A DNA stretch of 64,000 nucleotides from an uncultured Rhizobium sp. (GTDB lineage: Bacteria > Pseudomonadota > Alphaproteobacteria > Rhizobiales > Rhizobiaceae). Below the pieces are notes generated by a model. It was given only the letters and a program-made list of their open reading frames with translations. It was not told the DNA's origin and ran no database searches. A program made the position numbers and the translations under genes. Below, one piece after another: positions 8,297-17,160 of the stretch; the first letter of the stretch is position 1, and the number at the start of each line of letters is the position of its first letter. The DNA lies in the NCBI GenBank assembly GCA_945952045.1, contig CAMFHE010000017.1:1-64000 (forward strand), read 5' to 3'.

Positions 8297-8899
8297 TCAG
8301 AGCTTTGCGGCAACAGCCTGCCAGTTGACGAGCTTGTCGAGGAAGTTTTCGAGATAGGCCGGACGGCGGTTGCGGAAGTCTATGTAGTAGCTGTGCTCCC
8401 ACACATCGCAACCGAGCAGTGGCCTGTAGCCGACGCAAAGCGGGTTGACGCCGTTCGGGCTTTTGACGACCAGCAGGTCGTCTCGCTCGTCGTCCCTGAC
8501 CAGCCAGACCCAACCTGAGCCGAACTGGGCAACGCCACTCGCGACAAACTCGTCCCGGAACTTTTCGACGGACCCGAATGACTTCGTGATGGCCTTTCCG
8601 AGTTCGTCGGGAATGATGCTTTCCTCCGGTCCCATGCTTTCCCAGAAGAAATTATGGTTCCAGTGCTGCGACGCGTTGTTGAAAATCGCTGACTGCGCGA
8701 TGGCTTGGGCCTCGTAGGTGCCGCGGACGATGTCTTCGAGGCTCGCAGCCTCCCATTTCGTGCCGGCAACCGCCTTGTTGCCATTGTCGACATAGGCCTT
8801 GTGATGGAGGTCGTGATGGATCTTCAGAGTTTCCTCCGACATGCCAAGCGCTGCCAGCGCGTCGTAGGCGTAGGGAAGATCGGGAAGTTGAAACGGCAT
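8297..8899 (-). CDS. sodB: Fe/Mn superoxide dismutase
   Basis: A 200-residue cytoplasmic superoxide dismutase converting superoxide to H2O2 and O2. The metal ligands are visible: His in KIHHDLHH, His in ASQHWNHNFFW, and Asp/His in CDVWEHSYYIDF. The motif FNNASQHWNHNFFW is typical of iron-type enzymes. The start MPFQLPDLPY is the family N-terminus. The gene is directly downstream of a MerR-type promoter with a 19-bp spacer facing this way, and divergent from soxR, so redox-activated transcription by SoxR is likely. Confidence 0.95.
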   Translation of the reverse strand: MPFQLPDLPYAYDALAALGMSEETLKIHHDLHHKAYVDNGNKAVAGTKWEAASLEDIVRGTYEAQAIAQSAIFNNASQHWNHNFFWESMGPEESIIPDELGKAITKSFGSVEKFRDEFVASGVAQFGSGWVWLVRDDERDDLLVVKSPNGVNPLCVGYRPLLGCDVWEHSYYIDFRNRRPAYLENFLDKLVNWQAVAAKL

Positions 8900-8963
8900 C
8901 TTGTATTCCTTTGTCATCTGTCGTCTTGCGGGCGAAAGGCCTTGCAGAAACAAGGTGACATAC

Positions 8964-8994
8964 CTTATAAAATCTCAACCATAGTTGAGGTCAA
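8964..8994 (-). promoter_or_regulatory. SoxR-type promoter for the sodB operon
   Basis: On the minus strand a -35 TTGACC and a -10 TATAAG are separated by 19 bases, the over-long spacing typical of promoters activated by MerR-family proteins. The spacer holds the dyad CTCAAC-CATA-GTTGAG (8974-8989), close to the known SoxR box. It lies between sodB and soxR. The soxR start codon is only 14 bases away, so the same site probably controls soxR too. Confidence 0.8.
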
Positions 8995-9002
8995 GAGGTA
9001 TT

Positions 9003-9458
9003 ATGCTGCCAGCGCGATTGGAAAACGAACTTTCTGTTGGGGAATTGGCAAAGCGCGCTGGCGTGGCTGTTTCGACACTACATTTCTACGAGGCAAAAGG
9101 ACTGATTTCCCCAAGACGAACAGAGGGAAATCAAAGACGTTACCCGCGAAATCTTCTTCGCCGCGTTGCCATCATTCGCATTGCCCAGCGGGCCGGCATC
9201 TCGCTTGCGGAGATCCGCGAGGCGTTGTCGGCCCTTCCCGCAGAGCGCACACCGAACGTTACCGACTGGCAGAAGCTGTCTTCCAAGTGGAAGGACAAGC
9301 TCGACGAGCGGATTACGGCACTGACGCAGCTTCGCGATGAGATGGCCGGCTGCATCGGGTGTGGTTGCCTCTCCCTCAAGGAATGTCCCTTGCGCAACCC
9401 GAGAGACGAGCTGGGAAGGGCCGCAACGGGTGCGGTCCTTCTGCAGCAAGGGGAGTAA
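9003..9458 (+). CDS. soxR: Redox-sensitive transcriptional activator SoxR
   Basis: A 151-residue MerR-family regulator that senses redox-cycling compounds or superoxide through a [2Fe-2S] cluster. The N-terminal winged helix reads LSVGELAKRAGVAVSTLHFYE, a dimerisation helix follows, and the cluster motif CIGCGCLSLKEC is intact near residue 120. Length matches E. coli SoxR (154). It is divergent from sodB across one operator and converges on the RND pump gene with a gap of 9 bases. The pump operon has a second matching operator at its far end, so all these genes probably form one SoxR regulon. Confidence 0.95.
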   Translation: MLPARLENELSVGELAKRAGVAVSTLHFYEAKGLISPRRTEGNQRRYPRNLLRRVAIIRIAQRAGISLAEIREALSALPAERTPNVTDWQKLSSKWKDKLDERITALTQLRDEMAGCIGCGCLSLKECPLRNPRDELGRAATGAVLLQQGE

Positions 9459-9467
9459 TCGTGCCGA

Positions 9468-12400
9468 TCAGGCAGACACCGGGCTGTCTGATGTCCGTTC
9501 CTGGTCGCCTGCCTCCTTGTTCTCCCCGGACTTGCGGGAAAACAGCTTCGACACGACGACAAAGAACGTCGGAACCAGCAAAACGGCAAGCACGGTCGCG
9601 GAGATCATGCCGCCCAGCACGCCGGTTCCAATGGCACGCTGGCTGGCGGAACTGGCGCCTGTGGCAAATGCGAGGGGCACGACGCCCAGAATGAACGCGA
9701 AGGACGTCATGAGGATGGGTCGAAAACGCAGTTTGGCCGCTTCGACGGTTGCCTCGAGGAGTGGCCGGCCCTGAGATCGCAGCTCTCGGGCGAACTCGAT
9801 GATGAGGATCGCGTTCTTGGCTGAAAGTCCGATGATGGTGATGAGCCCGACAGTAAAGTAAATGTCGTTGGGGATACCCCTCAGCATCACCGCGACGACC
9901 GCGCCGATGGCTCCTAGCGGTACGACAAGCATGACTGCAATCGGGATGGACCAGCTTTCATAGAGCGCAGCAAGGCAGAGGAACACGAATATCAGAGACA
10001 GGCCGAGCAGGAATGGCGCAGCGTTGCCGGAAGCCTTTTCCTGATAGGATTGCCCGGTCCATTCGAACCCGAAACCAGCCGGAAGTTCGCCCGCCAATCG
10101 TTCCATTTCCGCCATCGCCTGGCCGCTCGTAAAACCGGGTGCGGCACTGCCGCTGATCTTGACTGCCTGCAGGCCGTTATATCCGACCACCTGCGTCGGC
10201 CCAAGTGTCCAGCGGGCGGTGGCAAAGGCCGAAAGCGGAACCATTTCGCCTTTGTTATTTCGGGCATTCAGTTGCAGGAGGCTGTCAGCATCCATGCGCT
10301 CAGAAGAGTCAGCCTGGACGATTACCCGTTGCATCCGTCCGGCATTGGGGAAGTCTGCAACATAGTTTGACCCGATGGAGGTGGAGAGCACAGCGTTAAT
10401 CTCATCGAATGTGACCCCATAAGCATTGGCCTTGCGGCGGTCGATGTCGAGCATCACCTGCGCCGCTGGTGGCAAACCCTCGATATAGGGATACTGGATT
10501 ACGGGGCTCTGCCAGGCTTTGGCGAGAAGTGTATTGGCGGCGGCTACCAAGGCGGCGTTACCGTGCGCGGCACGATCCTGGAGGCGGAAGCTGAAGCCGC
10601 TGGCGTTGCCGAGCGCAGCGATCGGTGGCGGCGTCAGCGTAAAGACGGATCCTTCGGGAATGCCGGACAGCGCGCCAAGAGCCGATCCGACAATGGCATC
10701 GGAGGAGTCTGCCGGGCCGCGTTCGGACCAGTCCTTGTACATAGGGAAGGACAGGCCGGCATTCTGGCCGCTGCCATTGAATCCGAACCCAAGGATCGAG
10801 ACGATACTGGCGACGCCGGAGCGGTTGACGAAGAATTCGTCGACGCTTTTGAGGACTTCGGCGGTCCGCTCGGCGGTGGCGCCGGCGGGCAACTGGGTCG
10901 CGGCAATCGCGTAACCCTGGTCTTCCAGCGGCAGGAAGCCCGTCGGCAATCGCGTGTACGTGTATCCGAGTGCCGCGACCACCGCGGCGTAGATCACCAT
11001 CATCCGGCCGTTGCGCTTGACCGCCCCGCCGATGACCCAACTGTAGCCGCTCGTGGTTTTGCCGATGATGCGGTCGAATCCTCTAAAAAACCAGCTCTTG
11101 TGATGCGCGTGGCCTGCAGGAATGGGTTTCAGGATGGTTGCGCAGAGCGCCGGCGTCAGCGTGAGCGCCATCAAAGCCGAAAACACCATCGACATGACAA
11201 TCGTCAGCGAGAACTGCTTGTAGATGATGCCGATCGCACCGGGAAAAAATGCCATCGGCACGAAGACGGCGATGAGAACCACGGTAATGCCAATCACCGC
11301 GCCGGTGATCTGCTTCATGGCCTTGATCGTCGCCTCCTTCGGCGGCAATCCCTCCTCGTGCATGATGCGTTCGACGTTCTCGACCACGACAATGGCGTCA
11401 TCGACGAGAATACCAATGGCCAGCACCATGGCAAACATGGTCAGAACGTTGATCGAGAAGCCGAAGACCTGCAAGGCGGCGCAGGTGCCAAGAAGCGCGA
11501 CCGGTACGACGAGCGTCGGGATCAGCGTATAGCGGAAGTTCTGCAGGAACAGAAACATGATGACGAAGACGAGTGCCACGGCTTCGGCAAGCGTCTGGAT
11601 CACCTTCTCGATCGAGATTGAGACGAACGGTGTGGTGTCGTAGGGGATCTCGTAGTTGACGCCCGTCGGGAAGGTCTGGGCGAGTTCGGCCATGCGTGCC
11701 TTGACGGCGGCGGCAGTTTCCAGCGCATTGCCGGAGGCGTTGAGCTGGATGCCCATCATTGCCGCCTCCTTACCATTCACCGTCGAGGACATAGCGTAGC
11801 TCTGGCCTCCAAACTCGACGCGTGCGACGTCCGCCAGCCGGACAACCGAGCCATCGGGGTTGGCGCGCAACACGATTTCGGCAAATTCGTCCTCCGTGGC
11901 CAGTTGGCCTGTTGCAGAAACCGTCGCCGTGATTTCCTGGCCGCTCACGCTCGGCTGTGCGCCGATGCTCCCGGAGGAAACCTGTGCATTCTGCGCGGCG
12001 ATCGCATCCGTCACGTCTTTTGCCGTCAGATTGAAGCCGACAAGTTTCTTGGTATCGATCCAGACCCGCATGGCGCGTTCACTGGCGAACAATTGTGCCT
12101 TGCCGACGCCCGGCAGCCGCCGCAACTCATCGATGACGTTTCGTGTGGCGAATTCTCCAAGGTCGATTGCGTTCAGTCGGCCGTCGCTCGAGGTCAGCCC
12201 GACAAAGAGAAGAAACGAGCTGCTGGTTTCTTCCACACGAATGCCCTGCTGACGCACGGACGCGGGCAAGCGAGCCTCGACGCGGCTGAGGCGGTTCTGG
12301 ACGTCGACTGTCGCCGTCTGCGGATCGATGCCGGACTGAAAGGTCACGTTGATCGTCACCCCGCCCTGAGCATCGCTGACGGAATCGTAATAGAGCAGTC

Positions 12401-12620
12401 CGATCGCGCCATTCATCTCCTGCTCGATCAGTTTAGTGACGCTGTCATAGAGATTTTGCGGGGATGCGCCCGGATAGCTCGTCGTCACCGCAATAGTGGG
12501 CGGCGCCACATTCGGATACTGCGAGATTGGCAGGAAGGGGATTGCGATCACGCCAGCAAGGGCGATAGCGAGTGCGAGTACCCAGGCGAAGACCGGGCGT
12601 TCAATGAAATATTGGGGCAT
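9468..12620 (-). CDS. RND multidrug efflux pump, HAE1 (AcrB/MexF-like) permease
   Basis: A 1050-residue inner-membrane proton-driven drug exporter. The N-terminus MPQYFIERPVFAWVLAL and the block LPISQYPNVAPPTIAVTTSYPGASPQ are hallmarks of AcrB-type pumps. Transmembrane helix 4 carries the proton-relay pair in GILVDDAIVVVENVER. Two large periplasmic loops and 12 membrane helices fit the family. It lies 9 bases downstream of its adaptor gene in one operon. No outer-membrane channel is encoded in the operon. The promoter upstream of the adaptor has a SoxR-type operator, so expression is probably induced by redox-active drugs. Confidence 0.95.
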   Translation of the reverse strand: MPQYFIERPVFAWVLALAIALAGVIAIPFLPISQYPNVAPPTIAVTTSYPGASPQNLYDSVTKLIEQEMNGAIGLLYYDSVSDAQGGVTINVTFQSGIDPQTATVDVQNRLSRVEARLPASVRQQGIRVEETSSSFLLFVGLTSSDGRLNAIDLGEFATRNVIDELRRLPGVGKAQLFASERAMRVWIDTKKLVGFNLTAKDVTDAIAAQNAQVSSGSIGAQPSVSGQEITATVSATGQLATEDEFAEIVLRANPDGSVVRLADVARVEFGGQSYAMSSTVNGKEAAMMGIQLNASGNALETAAAVKARMAELAQTFPTGVNYEIPYDTTPFVSISIEKVIQTLAEAVALVFVIMFLFLQNFRYTLIPTLVVPVALLGTCAALQVFGFSINVLTMFAMVLAIGILVDDAIVVVENVERIMHEEGLPPKEATIKAMKQITGAVIGITVVLIAVFVPMAFFPGAIGIIYKQFSLTIVMSMVFSALMALTLTPALCATILKPIPAGHAHHKSWFFRGFDRIIGKTTSGYSWVIGGAVKRNGRMMVIYAAVVAALGYTYTRLPTGFLPLEDQGYAIAATQLPAGATAERTAEVLKSVDEFFVNRSGVASIVSILGFGFNGSGQNAGLSFPMYKDWSERGPADSSDAIVGSALGALSGIPEGSVFTLTPPPIAALGNASGFSFRLQDRAAHGNAALVAAANTLLAKAWQSPVIQYPYIEGLPPAAQVMLDIDRRKANAYGVTFDEINAVLSTSIGSNYVADFPNAGRMQRVIVQADSSERMDADSLLQLNARNNKGEMVPLSAFATARWTLGPTQVVGYNGLQAVKISGSAAPGFTSGQAMAEMERLAGELPAGFGFEWTGQSYQEKASGNAAPFLLGLSLIFVFLCLAALYESWSIPIAVMLVVPLGAIGAVVAVMLRGIPNDIYFTVGLITIIGLSAKNAILIIEFARELRSQGRPLLEATVEAAKLRFRPILMTSFAFILGVVPLAFATGASSASQRAIGTGVLGGMISATVLAVLLVPTFFVVVSKLFSRKSGENKEAGDQERTSDSPVSA

Positions 12621-12629
12621 GGCCGGTCC

Positions 12630-13841
12630 TCAAATCTTGTCTTCGGCTGTACACGCGTCATCGCAGCCGCCGTCGGCTGCTGCCTGCTCGGGGCCGCCTG
12701 CAGGAAGCGCTTCCGCAGTCACCGGGCTACCTGGCATTGCACGCTCGCCACCATCGACAATGACAAGATCGCCCGGCGCCAGTCCTTCCGAGACGAGCCA
12801 ACGGTTGCCGACCGAGCGTGAGGCGACGACCGGCTGGGACACGGCCTTGCCGTCGACGACTTTCAGAACTTTAGCCTGGCCCAGCGTATCCCATTGCACC
12901 GCGCGCTGCGGTACCAGCAGAACCTGCTGCGCGATGCCCGCCGTCGTGCGAACCCGGACATAGGTGCCCGGCAGCAGGGTGCGGGCGCCATTGGGGAACT
13001 CGGCGCGAAGGGTGACCTGACCGGTAGTCTCGTTGACCACGGCGGAGGAGAACAGCAACCGCCCCGGCTGGTCATAGGCGCTGCCGCTGTTGGTGATCAG
13101 TTCGACGCTGGCTGGGTCGTCCGGGCGGCGTAGCACGCCGGACGCGATATCCTCCTGAACCTTGGCAAGGTCGCTGAGCGAGGCGGTGAAGTCGACATAG
13201 ACGCTGCTCAGATCGCGGATCGTTGCCATCTGCGTCCCGTCTTCCTGGCGCACGAACGCGCCCTCAGTCACGAGTGCGGCTCCGATACGCCCGTCGATTG
13301 GCGAGCGAACGGAAGCATAGCTCAGCTCAAGCTCGGCGGTTTGCAGATTAGCTTTCGCAACAGCCACTTCCGCCTCTGCCTGCTTTCGACTGGCGATAGC
13401 CGTCTCGAATTGGTCTTTGCTTGCGACATTCGTTTGCAACAGGCTCTGCGCACGTTCCGCCCGCTGCGATGCAAGTGTGAGCGCCGCCTCGGCGCGCTCG
13501 AGCTGGGCAGCTGCCGAATCCGCGGCGGCCTTGAACTTTGCCGGATCGATCTCGAACAGGATATCGCCGGCCTTGACATCGGCTCCTTCGGTGAACCGAC
13601 GGGCGAGTACGATACCGGAAACGCGGGCGCGGACTTCCGCGAGCCGCACAGGCGCAAGCCTTCCGGGATACTCTTGGTTAAGGGTGACGTCTTCCGCCTT
13701 GATCTCCACGGTCTTGACGGTAGGTGGCGGGAAGGACGCCTGGGAGGTTGCTGTTGGACCCTCCCAGTAGGGCCGTCCGACGAAGACTAATAAAGCCGAT
13801 AGTAAAAACAGAGAAAGAACGGCGAGAAGTTTGAAGCGCAT
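12630..13841 (-). CDS. RND efflux periplasmic adaptor (AcrA-like)
   Basis: A 403-residue membrane-fusion protein linking the inner-membrane pump to an outer-membrane channel. It has an N-terminal membrane anchor (residues 5-22), a biotinyl-lipoyl-like domain (VRARVSGIVLARRF ... GDILFEIDP), a long alpha-helical hairpin rich in Ala/Glu/Gln (about 100-170), the second lipoyl half (YASVRSPIDGRIG), and beta-barrel and membrane-proximal domains. An unusual C-terminal tail contains CDDAC, which could bind metal or form a disulfide. It is the first gene of the operon, downstream of the second SoxR-type promoter. Confidence 0.93.
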   Translation of the reverse strand: MRFKLLAVLSLFLLSALLVFVGRPYWEGPTATSQASFPPPTVKTVEIKAEDVTLNQEYPGRLAPVRLAEVRARVSGIVLARRFTEGADVKAGDILFEIDPAKFKAAADSAAAQLERAEAALTLASQRAERAQSLLQTNVASKDQFETAIASRKQAEAEVAVAKANLQTAELELSYASVRSPIDGRIGAALVTEGAFVRQEDGTQMATIRDLSSVYVDFTASLSDLAKVQEDIASGVLRRPDDPASVELITNSGSAYDQPGRLLFSSAVVNETTGQVTLRAEFPNGARTLLPGTYVRVRTTAGIAQQVLLVPQRAVQWDTLGQAKVLKVVDGKAVSQPVVASRSVGNRWLVSEGLAPGDLVIVDGGERAMPGSPVTAEALPAGGPEQAAADGGCDDACTAEDKI

Positions 13842-13912
13842 GTTGACATCCGGAGTGTTGTGCAGTGCCTGACAATCTGTCAGCGCGGTGCGCGGAAAAG
13901 GAACCGGATATC

Positions 13913-13943
13913 CTGATAATTCCTCAACTATGGTTTAGGTCAA
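13913..13943 (-). promoter_or_regulatory. SoxR-type promoter for the RND efflux operon
   Basis: On the minus strand a -35 TTGACC and a -10 TATCAG are separated by exactly 19 bases. The spacer contains the near-palindrome CTAAAC-CATA-GTTGAG (13924-13938), the same site as in front of sodB with one changed base. It is about 70 bases upstream of the adaptor start codon. The surrounding 312-base gap up to the ATPase gene holds no other supported feature; short frames there look non-coding. Confidence 0.78.
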
Positions 13944-14154
13944 GTAGAATCTTCAATCGTGTCTGGCGCGTGCGCCGAGATGGGCGCTTTTCCGAGTGCA
14001 GCGCGAGTTATTTGAGCCTTCTCGGACAAGAACGCTTTGAGAAAAGCCAAGTTCTTCACGACCCTGCCGGCAAGCGTCGCTACTTTTCCGCTGCCTGCTG
14101 TGCGCAAACGGTCGTGCGATACGTCAGGTGTGGCAGCACGACCTGACATAGGCA

Positions 14155-16575
14155 TCATATTCCCGTTGCTCTCAGACGCAGGGAGTTTGCAATGACACTC
14201 GCTGAGGACAGCGCCATGGCGGCCGCCGCGATGATAGGCGACAACAGCAGACCGAAGACCGGATAGAGGACGCCCGCTGCTATTGGCACGCCAGCGGCAT
14301 TGTAGATGAAGGCGAAAACCAGGTTCTGGCGGATGTTCGACATCGTTGCCTGCGAGAGCTTGCGCGCCTTCACGATCCCCGTGAGATCTCCCTTGAGGAG
14401 CGTGACACCGGCGCTCTCGATGGCGACGTCGGTTCCCGATCCCATGGCAATGCCGACGGCGGCGGCGGCAAGCGCCGGGGCATCGTTGACGCCATCGCCG
14501 GCCATGGCCACCACCCTGCCCTGCCCTTTCAGTCTCTCGACAACGGCGGCCTTCTGATCGGGCAGCACATCGGCCTCCACCTCATCGATACCGAGGCGAC
14601 GGGCGACGGCCTCGGCCGTCGTCCGGTTGTCGCCGGTCAGCATGACGATGCGGATGCCCTCGGCATGCAACGCGTCGAGCGCGCTTTGCGTCGTTGCCTT
14701 GACGGGATCGGCAATGGCCATGATGCCCGCCACGCGGCCCGCGATCCCGATGAAGATGGCCGTCGCGCCATCATGGCGTAGCGCGTCGGCTTCCCCCGCC
14801 AGCGCCGATGCGTCGATACCGTATTCGCCGAGAAACGCGGCATTGCCCAAAACGACCTGCCTGTCCTCGACGGTTCCGAGCGCGCCCTTGCCCGTCGGGG
14901 AGTCGAAGTCACTGACGGGTGGAACCTGTAGCCCCTTCGTCTCCGCGGCTGCGACGATGGCCAGCGCCAGCGGGTGTTCGGAAGCCTTTTCGACGGCGGC
15001 GCCGAGGCGAAGGATCTCGTCTTCGCCAAAACCTTCCGCCGCGACGATCTTCGTCACCGCGGGCCTGCCTTCGGTCAGCGTCCCGGTCTTGTCGACGACC
15101 AGGGTGTCGACCTTTTCCATTCGCTCCAGCGCCTCGGCATTCTTGATCAGAACGCCTGCCTGAGCCCCCTTGCCGACGCCGACCATGATCGACATTGGCG
15201 TCGCAAGCCCGAGCGCACAGGGGCAGGCGATGATGAGGACCGAGACGGCGGCGATGAGCCCATGCGCGAAGCGCGGCTCAGGCCCCCATATCCCCCAGGC
15301 CACAAAGGCGACCAACGCGATAAGGATGACGACCGGCACGAACCAGCCCGAGACCTGATCGGCCATGCGCTGGATCGGTGCGCGCGAGCGCTGCGCGTCC
15401 GCAACCATCTGCACGATGCGCGCCAGCATCGTGTCACGGCCGACCTTTTCGGCGCGAATGACAAGAGACCCGGTCTGGTTGAGCGTGCCCCCGACCACTT
15501 TGTCGCCGACGCCACGCGTCACCGGCATGGATTCGCCAGTCATCATCGACTCGTCGAGCGAGGATCGCCCGTCCTCTACCGCGCCATCCACGGGGACGGT
15601 CTCGCCGGGGCGAACACGCAGCCGGTCGCCGATCGCGACGTCTTCGACCGGCACGTCGCGTTCGGAACCGTTCTCTTCTATCCGGCGGGCTGTCTTCGGC
15701 GCGAGATCGAGCAGCGCCCTGATCGCGCCGGAGGTCTGCTCACGGGCACGCAATTCCAACACCTGGCCCAGCAGAACCAGCACAGTGATGACGGCCGCCG
15801 CCTCGAAATACACGGCGACTGTGCCTCCGGCGTCTCGAAACGCGTCCGGAAACATGCCCGGAGCAAGTGCCGCCACCATGCTGTAGACCCAGGCGACGCC
15901 TGTACCCATCGCAATCAGCGTGAACATGTTGAGGCTGCGGTTGACGAGCGAGGCCCAGCCACGCTCGAAGAATGGCCACCCCGCCCAAAGGACGACGGGC
16001 GTTGCCAGTATCATCTGTATCCAGATCGAGGTGCTGGCCGGCACGACGTGATGCAGCGCCGGAATGAGATGGGAGCCCATCTCCAGCACCAGGACCGGGA
16101 CCGCCAGCACCAGGCCGATCCAGAAACGGCGCGTCATGTCCTTCAGTTCGTGGCTCGGCCCGGCCTCGGCGGAGGCCACGAGAGGCTCCAGCGCCATGCC
16201 GCAGATCGGGCAACTGCCCGGGCCATCGCGGCGGATTTCCGGATGCATCGGGCAGGTCCATACCGTGCCCTCGGGCACGTCAGCGCCCGCAGGATGCGTT
16301 GCAGGGTGATGGTGCCCATGACCTTCAGGGGCCGGGGCCGAGGCCTGGATCGGGGTGGCGGCGAACTGGTTCGGCGCGCTTTCGAACTTCTCTTTGCAGC
16401 CGGCCGAGCAGAAATAGAAGGAGCGTCCGCCGAAAGCGGTATGATGCTTCGCCGTCGTCGGATCGATCTCCATTCCACAAACGGGGTCTTTCACGCGCCC
16501 ATCCGATGCAGATCGGTGTTGTGTGTGATCGTGATCATGGGGACCGTGTCCCCTGTTCTGGTAACTCGTCGTCAT
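14155..16575 (-). CDS. Copper-translocating P1B-type ATPase with YHS and heavy-metal-binding domains
   Basis: An 806-residue inner-membrane metal exporter. The order is a His/Asp-rich leader ([11 protein letters not shown]), a YHS domain (DPVCGMEI ... [10 protein letters not shown]), a heavy-metal-binding motif (WTCPMHPEI ... CPICGM), eight membrane helices with the metal-transport motif CPC (IACPCALG), the phosphorylation loop DKTGTLTEG, the actuator TGES, and GDGVNDAP near the C-terminus. It lacks the usual N-terminal CxxC HMA domain; the YHS domain probably replaces it. CPC and the context favour Cu(I). The start chosen ([11 protein letters not shown]) avoids a 26-residue upstream extension. 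The HxlR gene lies 55 bases upstream in the same direction. Confidence 0.93.
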   Translation of the reverse strand: MTTSYQNRGHGPHDHDHTQHRSASDGRVKDPVCGMEIDPTTAKHHTAFGGRSFYFCSAGCKEKFESAPNQFAATPIQASAPAPEGHGHHHPATHPAGADVPEGTVWTCPMHPEIRRDGPGSCPICGMALEPLVASAEAGPSHELKDMTRRFWIGLVLAVPVLVLEMGSHLIPALHHVVPASTSIWIQMILATPVVLWAGWPFFERGWASLVNRSLNMFTLIAMGTGVAWVYSMVAALAPGMFPDAFRDAGGTVAVYFEAAAVITVLVLLGQVLELRAREQTSGAIRALLDLAPKTARRIEENGSERDVPVEDVAIGDRLRVRPGETVPVDGAVEDGRSSLDESMMTGESMPVTRGVGDKVVGGTLNQTGSLVIRAEKVGRDTMLARIVQMVADAQRSRAPIQRMADQVSGWFVPVVILIALVAFVAWGIWGPEPRFAHGLIAAVSVLIIACPCALGLATPMSIMVGVGKGAQAGVLIKNAEALERMEKVDTLVVDKTGTLTEGRPAVTKIVAAEGFGEDEILRLGAAVEKASEHPLALAIVAAAETKGLQVPPVSDFDSPTGKGALGTVEDRQVVLGNAAFLGEYGIDASALAGEADALRHDGATAIFIGIAGRVAGIMAIADPVKATTQSALDALHAEGIRIVMLTGDNRTTAEAVARRLGIDEVEADVLPDQKAAVVERLKGQGRVVAMAGDGVNDAPALAAAAVGIAMGSGTDVAIESAGVTLLKGDLTGIVKARKLSQATMSNIRQNLVFAFIYNAAGVPIAAGVLYPVFGLLLSPIIAAAAMALSSASVIANSLRLRATGI

Positions 16576-16630
16576 GATCGCCCCCTGCGTAGCCTTGCCT
16601 TGTCGCGTTATTCTTTCGGAAAGACGCCCG

Positions 16631-17032
16631 CTATATGCGGCTCGCCCGTTCATCGAAGTCCTGCCGTGCCTGCTCGATGTAGGCCTGCTGACCGCGTGCC
16701 CAACCCGCCAGCGCCAGCAGGGGCTCGTTCAACGAATGGCCTTGCGGCGTCAGTTCGTAATCCACTCGCGGCGGAATCGTGGCGAAGGCGGTCCGCTTCA
16801 CGAGGCCGTCGCGCTCAAGGCCCCGCAGCGTCACCGTCAGCATTTTGTGCGAAAGGCCGGGAATAGCCCGTTGCAGCGCGTTGAACCGCTGTGGCCCCTG
16901 CGACAGCACGCCGACGATCATGATCGTCCACTTGTCACCAATGCGCTCGAAGATCTGGCCGAGCGCCTTGCAGTTTGCCTCGCCCTCGGCTGCATGATCG
17001 GGATCGATCAGTTTGAGGTCGGCTTTTGGCAT
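16631..17032 (-). CDS. HxlR-family transcriptional regulator
   Basis: A 133-residue winged-helix DNA-binding protein. The family core is intact: [54 protein letters not shown], then the wing [13 protein letters not shown] Cys (ANCKALG) lies just before the helix, a position used for thiol sensing in some family members. The gene is divergent from an NmrA-type SDR gene with a perfect palindrome between them, so it probably represses that operon and itself. Whether it also influences the downstream ATPase gene is open. Confidence 0.9.
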   Translation of the reverse strand: MPKADLKLIDPDHAAEGEANCKALGQIFERIGDKWTIMIVGVLSQGPQRFNALQRAIPGLSHKMLTVTLRGLERDGLVKRTAFATIPPRVDYELTPQGHSLNEPLLALAGWARGQQAYIEQARQDFDERASRI

Positions 17033-17055
17033 CTTTGTCTCCTGTTGTCGCCAAT

Positions 17056-17073
17056 ACGAACCTTTAGGTTCGT
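17056..17073. promoter_or_regulatory. Palindromic operator between HxlR and SDR genes
   Basis: A perfect 8-base inverted repeat ACGAACCT-TT-AGGTTCGT in the 128-base divergent gap. A half-site like it (TGGTTCGTGAGG) recurs shortly before the SDR start. This is the likely binding site of the adjacent HxlR regulator, by position and symmetry only. Confidence 0.6.
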
Positions 17074-17160
17074 GACGCTCGAAATCGTGCGTTCTTGCGC
17101 AAACACGCTGGTTACCTGCATATCGTTACGATCAAATGGTTCGTGAGGAAAGGTTGAATC

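Noticed and set aside
13865..14158. Open frames on both strands in the RND-ATPase gap
   Set aside because: They overlap the SoxR-type promoter, lack ribosome-binding sites and show no family resemblance.
14974..16866. 630-codon open frame on the plus strand
   Set aside because: Antisense to the copper ATPase. The ATPase has every catalytic motif, while this frame is Arg/Asp/His-rich low-complexity sequence.
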